A stretch of 64,000 bases of DNA from Takakia lepidozioides (taxonomy: Eukaryota; Streptophyta; Takakiopsida; Takakiales; Takakiaceae): NCBI GenBank assembly GCA_030704615.1, contig CM060731.1, positions 56,028,756-56,092,755 on the forward strand. The letters are read 5' to 3'. Below are positions 53,514 through 64,000 of the stretch, one piece after another (within the stretch, counting starts at the first letter, position 1; the number at the start of each line of letters is the position of its first letter). The notes beneath the pieces were generated by a model. It searched no databases. It worked only from the letters and a program-made list of their open reading frames with translations, and was not told the origin of the DNA. Position numbers and translations under genes: made by a program.

Positions 53514-53689
53514 CTGTTTTTGGATCCTTTCCTGCTGCCACATCGGCAGTAACTTGTCAAAGTCACTCCAAACCACCACAGATCCACCCAACGAGCTAAC
53601 TTACAGAATTCAATATGCAAATTCAGGGCCGAGTCTGATGAGAGGGCAAAACAGGCTGAAATAGGTGGAAGAAGAAGGTGCCCTCACCA

Positions 53690-54070
53690 CATTGTCCTTG
53701 ACCTTGTGTCATGACCCATGGAGGATTTGACCGACCATCAACCCAAAAGGACCTCTTGGTGCTGCTAGTGTCTGTAGTCAGGTAATGTCGGATTGGTCTG
53801 TGAGAACGACGACGGTGCAGCTGAGCAGGCAGAGATTGAAACACGGCCTGCTAAGACCAAGCTGACTCTCCCTAGAACCTTGTAAACATCAGGAAGAATA
53901 CCAAATCATGGTACTAATAACAGGAGCCAAGAGCCCACATTTGCAGGATGGAAAACTTCTTCACGTACATTAAGAAAAAGCCACACCTTGCGATTGCGGT
54001 TGTCCCACCATCGTGAAGGATCTTTAAAAAACTCATGCCAGCTCTGCTCCGTGCTCCAAGGTAGAGGTTT
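53690..54070 (-). pseudogene. Most upstream PDF motif (unit 5), diverged
   Basis: The first half 53987-54070 reads PWSTEQSWHEFFKDPSR and WWDNRNRK, then a GTGTGG donor, and is intact. The second half reads TNPTLPDYRH, then TAG and a frameshift before FWVDGRSNPPWVMTQGQGQ, so it is damaged compared with the homologous TNPRSQDYRHEQ of the plus-strand copy at 55.9 kb. Confidence 0.6.
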
Positions 54071-54410
54071 CTGCTCGAAAATCCGACAGCATCAACATAT
54101 TGACAAGGTCCTTTACTGAGGGGTGCTAGTGAGCTTTCAACAACATTCATGCAAGTTGTTTTGGGCTCCATTGGGCTCTACACAATGAGGAACAACGAAC
54201 GCGCCTAGAGCAACGAAGGGAGCTGAGGCGCTACAAACGAAGAGAGCGCAACGAAGGATGGGCTGCTGCAAGGACGGGGTACTTTCTTGGTAAAGGACCC
54301 CGCGCACGCAGGAAGTTCGCAAGGGGGAATCTCCGGACAATCGTGAGGAAATGAGGGCGGAGGACGCGAAGATGGGGGATAAGGGATAAGCAACAGCAGC
54401 GGAAGAAGAT

Positions 54411-54699
54411 CCAAGAAATCGGGAGGGTAGCACACAGAGGAGAGCGAGAGAAAGAGAGAGAGAGAGAGCGTGTGTGCAAAGGGAGTTGCTGCGATTTTGG
54501 GAGGAGGAGAATCACTGTGTAGACGAGAACGGAGGACGCAGCAGACTAAGGAGGAGGGGATTATCCAAGAAATCGGGGAGCGTAGCATACAGAGGAGAGC
54601 GAGAGAGAGAGCGTGTGTGCAAAGGGCATTGCTGCGATTTTGGGAGGAGGAGAATCACTTTATAGACGAGAACGGAGGACGCAGCAGACTAAGGAGGAG
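54411..54699. repeat. 142-bp tandem duplication upstream of the PPR gene
   Basis: GCGTGTGTGCAAAGGG at 54469 recurs at 54611 with the following GCTGCGATTTTGGGAGGAGGAG and GAGAACGGAGGACGCAGCAG. GA-rich microsatellites (AGAGAGAG) border both copies. On the minus strand this is CT-rich, as in plant 5' UTRs or promoters; that role is a guess. Confidence 0.75.
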
Positions 54700-55650
54700 G
54701 ATTGGGAGTTAGTGGGAAAAGCAAGAGGGGGATAGGCGGCCAGCTCTAGGGAAGACTTAGGAAGACTTAGGAAGGAGTCAGGCTGGAGTAGCACTCAGCG
54801 ACACCATTCTAGAGCCCCGGGCTGAGTCCCGTTGTAATGATAGGACAAGATATTCAGGCACTCGTTTTGCACACACAACTCCTCTATTTGATATTAGTGG
54901 AGTTCAGGCATTGGATTGCCAGAAATTCTTGCACACAGCATGCTCTTCAACATTCAGTTACTGAACTGTTTCTTTCTTACTTGTTAGCTACGGCAAACAA
55001 TGTCTCGTAAGTGCTTTCCTTTGTAGAACCCCGTGTGCAGAGGGGCTTACTGCATGAGACATTCTGCCTTTATGCAATGGTTAAGAATTTTGGTCTCTGT
55101 GGTTCTAGACCTTTTCTATCTTAACTACTTCCTTGTCTACTTGTGTTCCTTGGGCACTTTCGGCGTCCCTTGGACAATTGAGGGTGGCCTCACTTAGCCT
55201 GCGATCAAGACTGGCAGATGGGACAAGCTGCATCATGCCCAACACCTTCGTCCTACTTGTGCCCAACATGATAAATTGAACATTGGGACTGAAGAGCAAT
55301 CCAAAACCTCCATGCTTTTTCAATCCTCCTTGCGTGAAAGAGAAGCTGATTGCCAGGACACAAGGTTGAGAACAGCCTACTGATGGTGGAAGGATATCAG
55401 AGTGAAGTTCTGGATCTGCTGTGAAGCTCCTCGATGAAAGTGAGTAGGACTCGCAGTGAGCCGGATTAGATGGGTAGCCTTGTCATGCACTAGCTAGTTT
55501 AGCATCGGTATGTTCGACTTGTGTCTCCGTCATTGTGCTACATGCAGTAGATACATGCGATCAAGCCCAGAGTGACTTGCATGATAAGCGGAACCTGACA
55601 AAGTGTTTGGTATTCTTCGACTCTCTGGCATGAAGGTCAACCATGGAGCA
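54700..55650. other. Intergenic between divergently oriented PPR copies
   Basis: No gene recognised. Both flanking PPR loci point away from this interval, so promoters for either could lie here. Confidence 0.4.
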
Positions 55651-57869
55651 TGGAACAGAGCTGGCGGGAGTTCTTTATAGAACCTTTACAATGGGTGGAC
55701 AACCATGATGACGAGTGTGGCTTTTTTTGTATGATGTTAACAAAAATTTCTGTTCTGCAAAAGCGGCTGTTTCTGCCTGTATCATAGGCTGTTGTTGCTA
55801 ACAGGCCATGAAAATGCATTTTTCCTGGTTTGTCTTATCAGGCTGGTGCTCCGCCACACCGTAGTGGTTTTCACAGACCAATCCAAGATCACAGGACTAC
55901 AGACATGAGCAGCACACACAAGAGGTCCTTTGGATCGAGGGGTGGTTGAATCCTCCTTGGGTGAGAGAAAAGCTAGCTGCTTTCATAAGACAAGGCCAAG
56001 GACAATGTGGTGAGAGGCACCTCCTTCTTCAACACATTTAGGCTTGTTTTTTCTGCATATTAGATTCGTCCCTAGTTTTTCATGTCAAGTTGTAAGTTAT
56101 CTCAGCCGGTGGTTCCATGTTTTCACATGTTACTGCCAGTGGGGTAAAAGGCAAATATTTGAAAACCAACAGCAGGTTTGATCACATAAAGATTAAAACT
56201 CCGGTCGTCGGACTGGCGTAACTAAGAGCCACTTCGCCTTGCGGCTACTGCCCCCTTCCGGGGGTGGGCCCTACTGTTTGATCACATATAATATATTGAT
56301 GACAGTATCAAGCACGGGTGTGGTAAGACTGCCTTGGACATATAATGATCCGGGAGGGGTTGACTCCCAACCAGGTCACATTTGTTTGCATTTGCAAGGC
56401 GTGTGCAACCCTGGCAGCCCTGGAAAAGGGCAAAGAGATCCATGCCGACATCATGAAGACCGGAATTGTACCAAACATGATTCTGAAGAGTACTCTCATG
56501 GACATGTATGCCAAATGCGGGAGCATGGAGGATGCAAAGGAATTGTTTGACAATATGACTGAACGAGATGTGGTCCTGGAATGCAATGATCGCAGGATAT
56601 GCTCAACATGGGTGTGGGATGGAGGCTTTGGAGACCTATGAGCAAATGATGCAGGAAGGGGGGACAGCCAACCAGGTCACATTTGTTTGCGTTTGCAATG
56701 CGTGTGCCAGCCTGGCAGTCCTGAACAAGGGCAAAGAGGTCTCATGATGTGCAATTGAATCAAATATGATTCTCAATACTGCTCTTGTGGACATGTATGC
56801 CAAATGTGGTAGCATAAAAGATGCAAAGGGAGTGTTTGACAATATGGCTGAACGAGATGTGGTCTCATGGAGTGCAATGATTGCAGGATATGCCCAGCAT
56901 GGCTGTAAGAGGCATGCCTTGGAAACCTAAGAGCAAATGATGCTGAAAGGGGTGAAGCCCAACCGGGTCACATTTGTTAGTAGTTGCCATGCCTGTGCGG
57001 GCTTGGCAGCCTGCAACTATTCCAAGGAATGCAAAAGGAAGGCTTGAAGCCAGACAATATCACCTTTATATGTGTTCTCTCTGCATGTAGCCATGCTGGC
57101 TTAGTGGATGAAGGCAAACACTTATCCAAATCCCTGACTATCATGGCCTCACTCCGATCATGGAGCACTTTGGCTGCATGGTGGACCTTCTTGGTCGTGC
57201 AGGGCGAATGGATGAGGCAGAGGACATCATCAACAAAATCCCAATCAAAGCGGATGTTCTGGTTTGGAGAGCCTTGCTTGGTGCATGCAGAATTCATGGC
57301 AATGTGGAGGTGGCAGAGCGGGCTGCAAAATCTATACTAAAGTAGGATCAACAGGATGCTGCAACTTATGTGTTGCTATCAAACATCTATGCCGCAGCTG
57401 GCAGGTGGGATGACAGTGCAAAGGTGAGAAAAATGATGAAGGTCAGGGGGGTTAGAAAGGAGCCGGGTCGCTGCTGCATTGAGGTCAGCAACAGGGTGCA
57501 CACTTTGGTTGTGAATGACAAATTGCATCCAAAAATTGAGGAAATCCATGCTGAGCTGAGAATGTTGTCTGGGCAGATGAAGGAGGCAGGGTATGTGCCT
57601 GACACGCACATTGTATTACATGATATGGAGAAGGAGAAAAAGGAAGTCTCTCTTTGCCACCACAGTGAGAAGCTGGCCATTGCTTTTGGGCTGATCAGCA
57701 CGGCCCCTGGGACGCCTCCCGAATCTTCAAGAATCTTCGGGTGTGTGCTGACTGCCACACTGCCACCAAGTTCATCTCAAAGATTGTTGGCCGAGCAATT
57801 GTTGTTCGGGATGCTAACCGCTTTCACCACTTTGAAGATGGGGTTTGTTCTTGTGGGGAGTACTGGTGA
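55651..57869 (+). pseudogene. PDF-PPR-DYW copy 2, degenerate
   Basis: A PDF first half EQSWREFFIEPLQWVDNHDDE (55651-55713; WWDNR changed to WVDNH) and second half DYRHEQHTQEVLWIEGWLN (55885-55960, with PPWVREKLAAFIRQGQGQC after it) precede PPR triplets from 56345 (VTFVCICKACATLAALEKG). PPR frames shift near 56580, 56640, 56740 and 56930. The S2/E part at 57160-57345 (FGCMVDLLGRAGRMDEAED) and E/DYW part at 57370-57869 are well preserved. One base is missing after APGTPP, moving [17 protein letters not shown] and the final CSCGEYW out of frame. Confidence 0.85.
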
Positions 57870-58263
57870 AGCAATGTTTTTTTTGGAAGGTGTGTGTGTC
57901 TTGCTTCATTCACTAAAATGCTGCTGCTTGAGTCATTCACTGTGCTGCGAGAAAGTTGTCTTTGATGTACCATCAAGGGCCTCTGAGGCACTTTTCACCA
58001 TCCAATAGCCAATTGTGGGGCTTACCCAGCAGGAGGTGGAAACTAAACCAGAAATTGGTCCTGCATAACCAATGGCAATCTGATTGCAGGCTTAAAGTGT
58101 GTGACAGGTGTCTGGCATTGGACTGCATAGTAGTGCCTCAAAGAGAATGTACTCATAAGATGTTGTTTGCTGTAGCTTTGTGCCATTGAACCCACGCCCA
58201 GTTTGAGCAGAACACGAAGGGACAGAAACTACCTTTGTCAGGGGGACGCCGGTAGTCTGACTT

Positions 58264-60010
58264 ACCTTGAAACAAGCAATTGATCCGAGTTTTCCAGATA
58301 TCCCTGTGGATCCAGATAGGTATGGGTAGATGGTCAACTGGAAGCAACAGTGGCAGTGGCACAGTTGATAAAATCAGGCACCTCGACCATGACCACAGCT
58401 TCTGTTCAAGAGGACCCAGAGAGGGAGTCCACAAGGCCTCTTCTGGGACTTCTGGGCACGTGAGATGCTTTGTGAGGCAGGCAGACTAACAGAGGCTCTA
58501 CAGACTTAAACCCTAGGAGGGAGCATTTCAGCAGATTCAGTTACGTATGTCTCTCTCTTGCATGACTGCATCAAGATGGAAGGCCTGGAAGCTGGAAAGC
58601 AGGTGCACGCTCACATTATCCAAAGTGGATTCAAGCCAAACGTTTTTCTACAGAATACCCTTGTGAACATGTATGTTAAGTGTGGGAGCATCATGGATGC
58701 TCACCAGGTGTTCAACAGAATGCCTCGACGATCGTTGATCATGTGGAACACAATGTTGGCAGGATTTACCAGCATGGTTGTGGTACGAATGCTTTGGAAA
58801 CCTATGACCAAATGATGCGGGAAGGGATGAAGCCTGACCAGGACACATTTGTTTGCGTTTGCAATGCGTGTGAGCCTGGCAGCTCTGGACAAGGGCAAAG
58901 AGGTCCATGGTGACATCGTCAAAGCTGGAATTGTACCAGAGGTCATTATGAACTGTATCGTCGTGGACATGAATGCCATTGTGGGTGCATGGAGGATGCA
59001 AAGGCAGGGTTTGACAATATGGCTGAATGAAATGTGGTATAGGGAGTGTGACGATTGCAGGATATGCACAGCAGGGGCACGGGATGGAGGCTTTGGAGAC
59101 CTATGAGCAAATGATCCGGGAAGGTGTGAAACCCAACCACATCACATTTGTTTGCGTTTGCAATGCGTATGCAATGTCTGGCAGCCCTGGAAGAGGGCAA
59201 AGAGGTCCATGGTGGCATGGTCAAAGGTGAAACTGTACCAGATGTCTTACTGAGACTGCCCTGGTGCACTTTTATGCCACGTGTGGGAGCCTCGAGAATG
59301 CAAAGGTAGTATTTGCGAATATAGCTGAACGAAATGTGGTGCCGTGGAACACGATGGTCGGATGATATGCACAGCAGGGGCGCGGGATGGAGGCTTTGGA
59401 GACCTATGACCAAATGATGCGGGAAGGGGTGAAGTCCGACCAGATCACGTTTGTTTGCATTTGCAATGCGTGTGTGAGCCTGGCAGCCCCAGAAAAGGGG
59501 TGAAGAGGTCCATGGTGACATTGTCAAAGCTGGAATTGTACCAGAAGTCATTTCAACACTGCCTTACTGGATAGGTATGCCAAATGTGGGAATATTGATG
59601 ATGCGAAGGAAGTGTTCGACAATATGACTGAACAAAATGTGGTGTCGGGGACGCGATGATCGTAGGATATGCACATCAGGGGTGCGTCATGGAGGCTTTG
59701 GAGACCTATGAGCAAAAGATGTGGCAAGGGGTGAAGCCCAACCACATCGCGTTTGTTTGCATTTGCAATGCATGTTAAGCCTGGCAGCCCTGGGCAAGGG
59801 CAAAGAGGTCCATGATGACATCATCAGAGCTGGAATTGTACCAGATGTCATTCTGAACACTGCCCTGGTGGACATGTATGCCAAATGTGGGAGCATTGAA
59901 GATGTGGTGGACAAAATGGCTGAATGAGATGTGGTGTCATGGAACACGATGACCGCAGGATACGCACAGCAAGGGCGCGGGATGAAGGCTTCGGGGACCA
60001 ATGAGCGATC
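58264..60010 (+). pseudogene. PPR copy 3, degenerate, no DYW domain
   Basis: Starts with a decayed PDF second half and GWSTGSNSGSGTVDKIR-frame sequence corresponding to WVDGQLEATVAVAQLIKSG. Then come the first L-S motifs (LEAGKQVHAHIIQSGFKPN, VFLQNTLVNMYVKCGSIMD) and about five triplets read in changing frames to 59995. L2/S2, E and DYW regions are absent, so this copy is truncated as well as frameshifted. Confidence 0.85.
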
Positions 60011-60179
60011 TCTCAAATTTGGACTCAAAAGCTTTTTGGAGAAGCTCATGTCGGTCCAATTAGTATTGATAATATTACATCAAAGTAAGGCATATGTGAA
60101 TAACAAGAAGGAAGATATACTTTTTGACTGCTCCTCCTTTGGCTGTGAGGGCTGCATGTAGCGACAAAATGCTCTCACA

Positions 60180-61500
60180 TCACAATTACTGTCCATGCTG
60201 CAGCGGAAGGGAACACACGGACATCAGCAATATGGATCCCCAAGACTTAGTTTAGGTTAATGTTGGTGGAACTTGTCATTGCATACACCTGCATTGATCT
60301 GTCTGTGAACCAAGCAGCAACACAGAATCAGTGCTGCCGATGGTGGTAAATCAAATAATGCATTTCGCGTGACAACATGATTCCGGAGCACGGATGAGAT
60401 GCTTCTCCTCTACAGTTTGTGCTGTTTGGCGGTGCTGTCACACCAACATGGGGTCTTGCTGGGAGGACACAACGAGACTTCACTTTCATCAATGTGTACA
60501 GTAGTCATAAATTGACAGTAGCTTCTCTCATCATCACTCATCATCAGTCCGGCAGTTGGGTTGACAGGTTCTTATCATTGGATCATTCAGTGCCCAATCA
60601 TACGCAATCTCGTCCTCCCTTAACATGCTGTCTTCTGTTATATAGACTCAAGGATAGAGGGAGCCAGAGCAGGGCCGGTAAGTGCCATGGGTGATGTGTA
60701 GGCAGCTTGGGAGGGAGAATCTGTGGCATCACGTGGCGCGTAGAGGGGAAAAGTGACGGGTGTGGGTGGGGAGCTAACTAGGGCTGCCCTATAAACCATG
60801 CCGCGAACCCTGCACAACGGCCACCATATTTAGCGTGCAGGGCTTTTACTGTGTAAATGGTGGAGATGCTCTTAGCATGGGCCAGCCTTCACTTTAAAGC
60901 CTTGGCCGTCACAGCATTGATGCAGACAAACCGAAACAGCTTGTCGCACACACAGTGCCATCTATGCACTCACAACCTACTCACTATCAAAATCTGGAGA
61001 CACAGTCTCCACCCTGGCCTCTCTGTAAGCAGGAGCAGCTTGCTGAGTTGTGCCACACCTATGCCCATGCCTAAGCAGCAGAGATTACTAAGTATCTGAC
61101 ATTCCCAAACACGCTTTAACCAGTTGCATGCACAGGGTGGCACCAATCTAACAGTGGATACTGTCAACTAAAGCAAAGCGGCAGTGAGGAGACCTGTCAA
61201 TACTCATTTTGCTGATCATGACAGCACCTTCATGGACACTCTCACTGATTGTTTCTGAAGCAGCACTGCGAGAAACATACAACATGTCCAGATTGAAGAT
61301 GCTGAACAAACTTGAGCACAGGGCTGCCCCTCTAATCAAGCTCATTACAAATGGTATGCACTTCCATCGTCAAGCTTTGGAGAAGCTCCACCACCCACAC
61401 CAGAATTGGGACAGCACTCGGATTTCCTTCCGCTATCACCAGAGTCAGTCAGAACCCCTCCCTTCCTTCAGTCCAAGTGCAATTATAGTCAATGTTCTCG
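60180..61500. other. No gene recognised
   Basis: Only short frames without domain similarity. It separates copy 3 from the convergent copy 4. Confidence 0.4.
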
Positions 61501-61583
61501 GAAAATGGTGCATGAACTGAGTAGCTACACAAATCAATGAATGAAGCAAGACATTCCCACCTTTCCAGAGAAATATCTTTTCA

Positions 61584-64000
61584 TCAGTAATCCCCACAAG
61601 AACAAACCCCATCTTCAAAGTGGTGAAAGCGGTTAATATCCTGTACAACAATTGCTCGGCCAACAATCTTTGAGATGAATTTGGTGGAGGTGTGGCAGTC
61701 ACCACACACCCGAAGATTCTTGATGCGACGGAGAGGCGTCCTAGGGGGTGTGCTGATCAGCCCAAAACCAATGGCCAGCTTCTCACTGTGGTGGCAAAGA
61801 GAAAATTCCTTTTGCTCCTCCCCCACATCATGCAATACAAAGCGTGTGTCAGGCACATACCCCGCCTCCTTCATCTGCCCAGACAATCTTCTCAGCTCAG
61901 CATGGATTTCCTTAATGTTGGGATGCAATTTGTCATCTACGACAAAGGTGTGCACTCTGTTGTCAACCTGGCCACAAGGCTACGGCAAACACGTCTTATG
62001 AGTACATTCTGTTGTCAACCTCAATGCAGCAGCGACCTGGCTCCTTTCTGACTCCTCTGACCTTCATCATTTTTCTCACCTTCGCACTATCATCCCACCT
62101 GCCAGCTGCGGCATAGATGTTTGATAGCAACACATAAGTTGCGGCATCCTGTTCATCCCACTTGAGAATAGATGTGGCCGCGTCTTCAGCCATCTCCACA
62201 TTGCCATGGATTCTGCAGGCACCAAGCAAGGCCTTCCAAACCACAGCATTTGGCTTCATTGGCATTTTATCAATAATATCCTTTGCCTCGTCCAATCGCC
62301 CGGCACGTCCAAGAAGGTCCACCATGCAGCCAAAGTGTTTTATTGTTGGAGTGACACCATGAGCTTGACTCAGGGAACCGAAGTAGCATCTTCCTTCATC
62401 CAGTAGGCCAACGTGGCTACACGCGGAGAGAACACAAATAAAGGTGATACCGTCTGGCTTCAAGCCTTCCATTTGCATTCCTTCAAACAATTGCAGGGCT
62501 TCCCTATGAAAACCATGCTGGGCATATCCTACGATCATACCGTTCCAGGACACCACACCTCGTTCGGCCATATTGTTGAACACTCCCTTTGCATCCTCGA
62601 TGCACCCACATTTCGCATACATGTCCACGAGGGTATTGTTCAGAATCACATCTGGTACAATTCCAGCTTTGGCGATGCAACCATGCACCTCTTTGCCCTT
62701 TTCCAGGGCTGCCAGGCTTGCACATGCACTGCAAACGCACACAAACGTGATGTGGTCGGGCTTCACCCCTTCCCCCATCATTTGCTCATATGTCTCCAAA
62801 GCCTCCATCCCGCGCCCCTGCTGTGCATATCCCGTGATCATCGCGCTCCACGATACCATATCACGTTCAGCCATATTGTCAAACACTGCCTTTGCATCCT
62901 CGATGCACCCACATTTGGCATACATGTCCACGAGGGTACTATTCAGAATAACGTCTGGTACAATTCCAGCTTTGACGATGTCACCATGGACCTCTTTGCC
63001 CTTCTCCAGGGCTGCCAGGCTCGCACACACATTGCAAACGCAAACAAACGTGATCTGGTTGGGCTTCACCCCTTCCCGCAACATTTGCTCATAGGTCTCC
63101 AAAGCATCTATCCCGCACCCCTGCTGTGCATATCCTGCAATCATCGCACTCCACGATACCACATTTCGTTCAGCCATATCGTCGAATACTCCCTTTGCAT
63201 CCTCAATGCACCCACATTTGGAATACATGTCCACGAGGGTATTGTTCAGAATGACATTTGGTACAATTCCAGCTTTGACGATGTCACCATGGACCTCTTT
63301 GCCCTTGTCCAGATCTGCCAGGCTCGCACACGCATTGCAAACGCAAACAAACGTGATGTGGTCGGGCTTCACCCCTTCCCGCATCATTTGGTCATAGGTC
63401 TCCAAAGCATTTGCACCACACCCATGCTTTGTAAATCCTGCCAACATTATATTCCACGTGAACAGAGATCGTTGAGGCATCCTGTTGAACACTTGGTGAG
63501 CATCCATGACGCTCCCGCACTTAACATACATGTTGACAAGGGTGTTATGTAGGAAAACGTTTGGCTTGAATCCACTTTGGATAATGTGAGCGTGCACCTG
63601 TTTTCCAGCTTCCAGGCCTGTCATCTTGATGCACTTATGCAAGAGACAGACATACATATCTGATTCTGCTGAAAGGCCTCCTCCTTGGTTTAAAGTTTGT
63701 AGAGCCTTTGTCAGTCAGTCTGCCACACAAAGCATCTTCACATGTCCAGAAGTCCCAGAAGAGGAATTGTGGACTCCCTCTCTTGGCCCTCTCTTGGCCC
63801 TCTTTCAGAAGCTGTGGTCATGGTCGAGGTGCCTGATTTTATCAACTGTGTTGCTGCCGCTGCTACTTCTAGTTGACCATCTACCCATACAGGTTTCTTA
63901 TAGCTATTGATCCACAGGGAATCATAGGTACTCTTGTGCTTGAAATCCGGCCCTCTTGGATGAGTCTGGACCCACACTCTATCCTTGCTCCTTCAGCTAT
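61584..64000 (-). pseudogene. PDF-PPR-DYW copy 4, partly broken, 5' end outside the window
   Basis: The PDF second half GPDFKHKSTYDSLWINSYK is at 63960-63890, then LIKSGTSTMTTASERGPRE with a short GGCCCTCTCTT duplication and stop. PPR runs from 63657 in one 553-codon frame: first L-S, three full P-L-S triplets, a last P-L2-S2, and E domains. A 52-bp insertion with CTGTTGTCAACCT on both sides (about 61955-62020) breaks the frame before the DYW domain. The DYW part (61955-61584) keeps CHHSEKLA and CGDCH, but the terminal Trp codon is TGA, ending GDY. The array has more varied fifth residues (N, S) than copy 1, hence a different predicted RNA target. Confidence 0.85.

Larger units (their letters stand above)
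51470..53640 (-). repeat. Tandem array of ~570-bp units each carrying a split PDF motif
   Basis: Four units recur with second-half exon right ends at 51551, 52125, 52703 and 53246 (spacing 574, 578, 543) and first-half exons at 51742, 52319, 52866 and 53437, all exactly 77 bp. Intronic sequence between them is also highly similar, so the duplications are recent. Confidence 0.9.

Noticed and set aside
62162-63910. Plus-strand open frames (379 and 173 codons) opposite PPR copy 4
   Set aside because: Same repeat-driven antisense effect; the sense strand carries clear PPR and E motifs.

Overview
The window looks like nuclear DNA of a land plant with a large, transposon-rich genome, probably a seedless lineage (bryophyte, lycophyte or fern). 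Evidence: several PLS-class pentatricopeptide-repeat (PPR) genes with DYW RNA-editing deaminase domains, plant OSB-type PDF motifs, a tryptophan-aminotransferase-related (TAR/alliinase) gene, plant-type LINE and Ty3/gypsy elements, and exon/intron structure. No rRNA, tRNA or CRISPR locus was recognised. The species cannot be named from the sequence alone.

Layout. 1-3.1 kb: decayed LINE (+). 3.1-3.9 kb: a TIR-bounded non-autonomous DNA transposon. 4.1-4.6 kb: 120-bp tandem repeat. 4.6-9.3 kb: minus-strand locus with two FCP1/NIF-type (HAD) phosphatase-like domains, sprinkled with a GC-rich palindrome. 9.4-14.8 kb: copy A of a minus-strand Ty3/gypsy element whose pol carries a C5-cytosine DNA methyltransferase between protease and reverse transcriptase; copy A has an internal deletion. 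14.8-19.6 kb: repeat arrays, an SPT5-like fragment, a PPR relic and a chimeric Ty3 relic. 19.9-27.6 kb: copy B of the methyltransferase element, more complete, ending in integrase plus a C-terminal PHD finger. 29.3-43.05 kb: an eL29 fragment, then a TAR gene split by a 12.3-kb Ty3/gypsy element with GCAAC target-site duplications, nearly identical LTRs, CACAGCC arrays in the LTRs and a large accessory coiled-coil ORF after pol. 43.2-47.9 kb: LTR remnant and unassigned DNA. 48-64 kb: a cluster of four PPR-DYW genes or pseudogenes. The first is intact over 8 PLS triplets, and several copies have OSB-type PDF motifs at the N terminus, tandemly amplified in front of the first.

Main points. (1) A retrotransposon family apparently encoding its own DNA methyltransferase and histone-reader-like PHD finger, with a stop codon in readthrough-like context (stop-CAA-CCA) at the same place in both copies, in frame between methyltransferase and reverse transcriptase. 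(2) A family of PDF-motif + PPR-PLS + DYW proteins in local expansion and decay, the intact member having seven near-identical 303-bp triplets with a predicted three-nucleotide-periodic RNA target. (3) A Ty3/gypsy element with near-identical LTRs but broken pol and extra ORFs, inserted in an auxin-biosynthesis-type gene.
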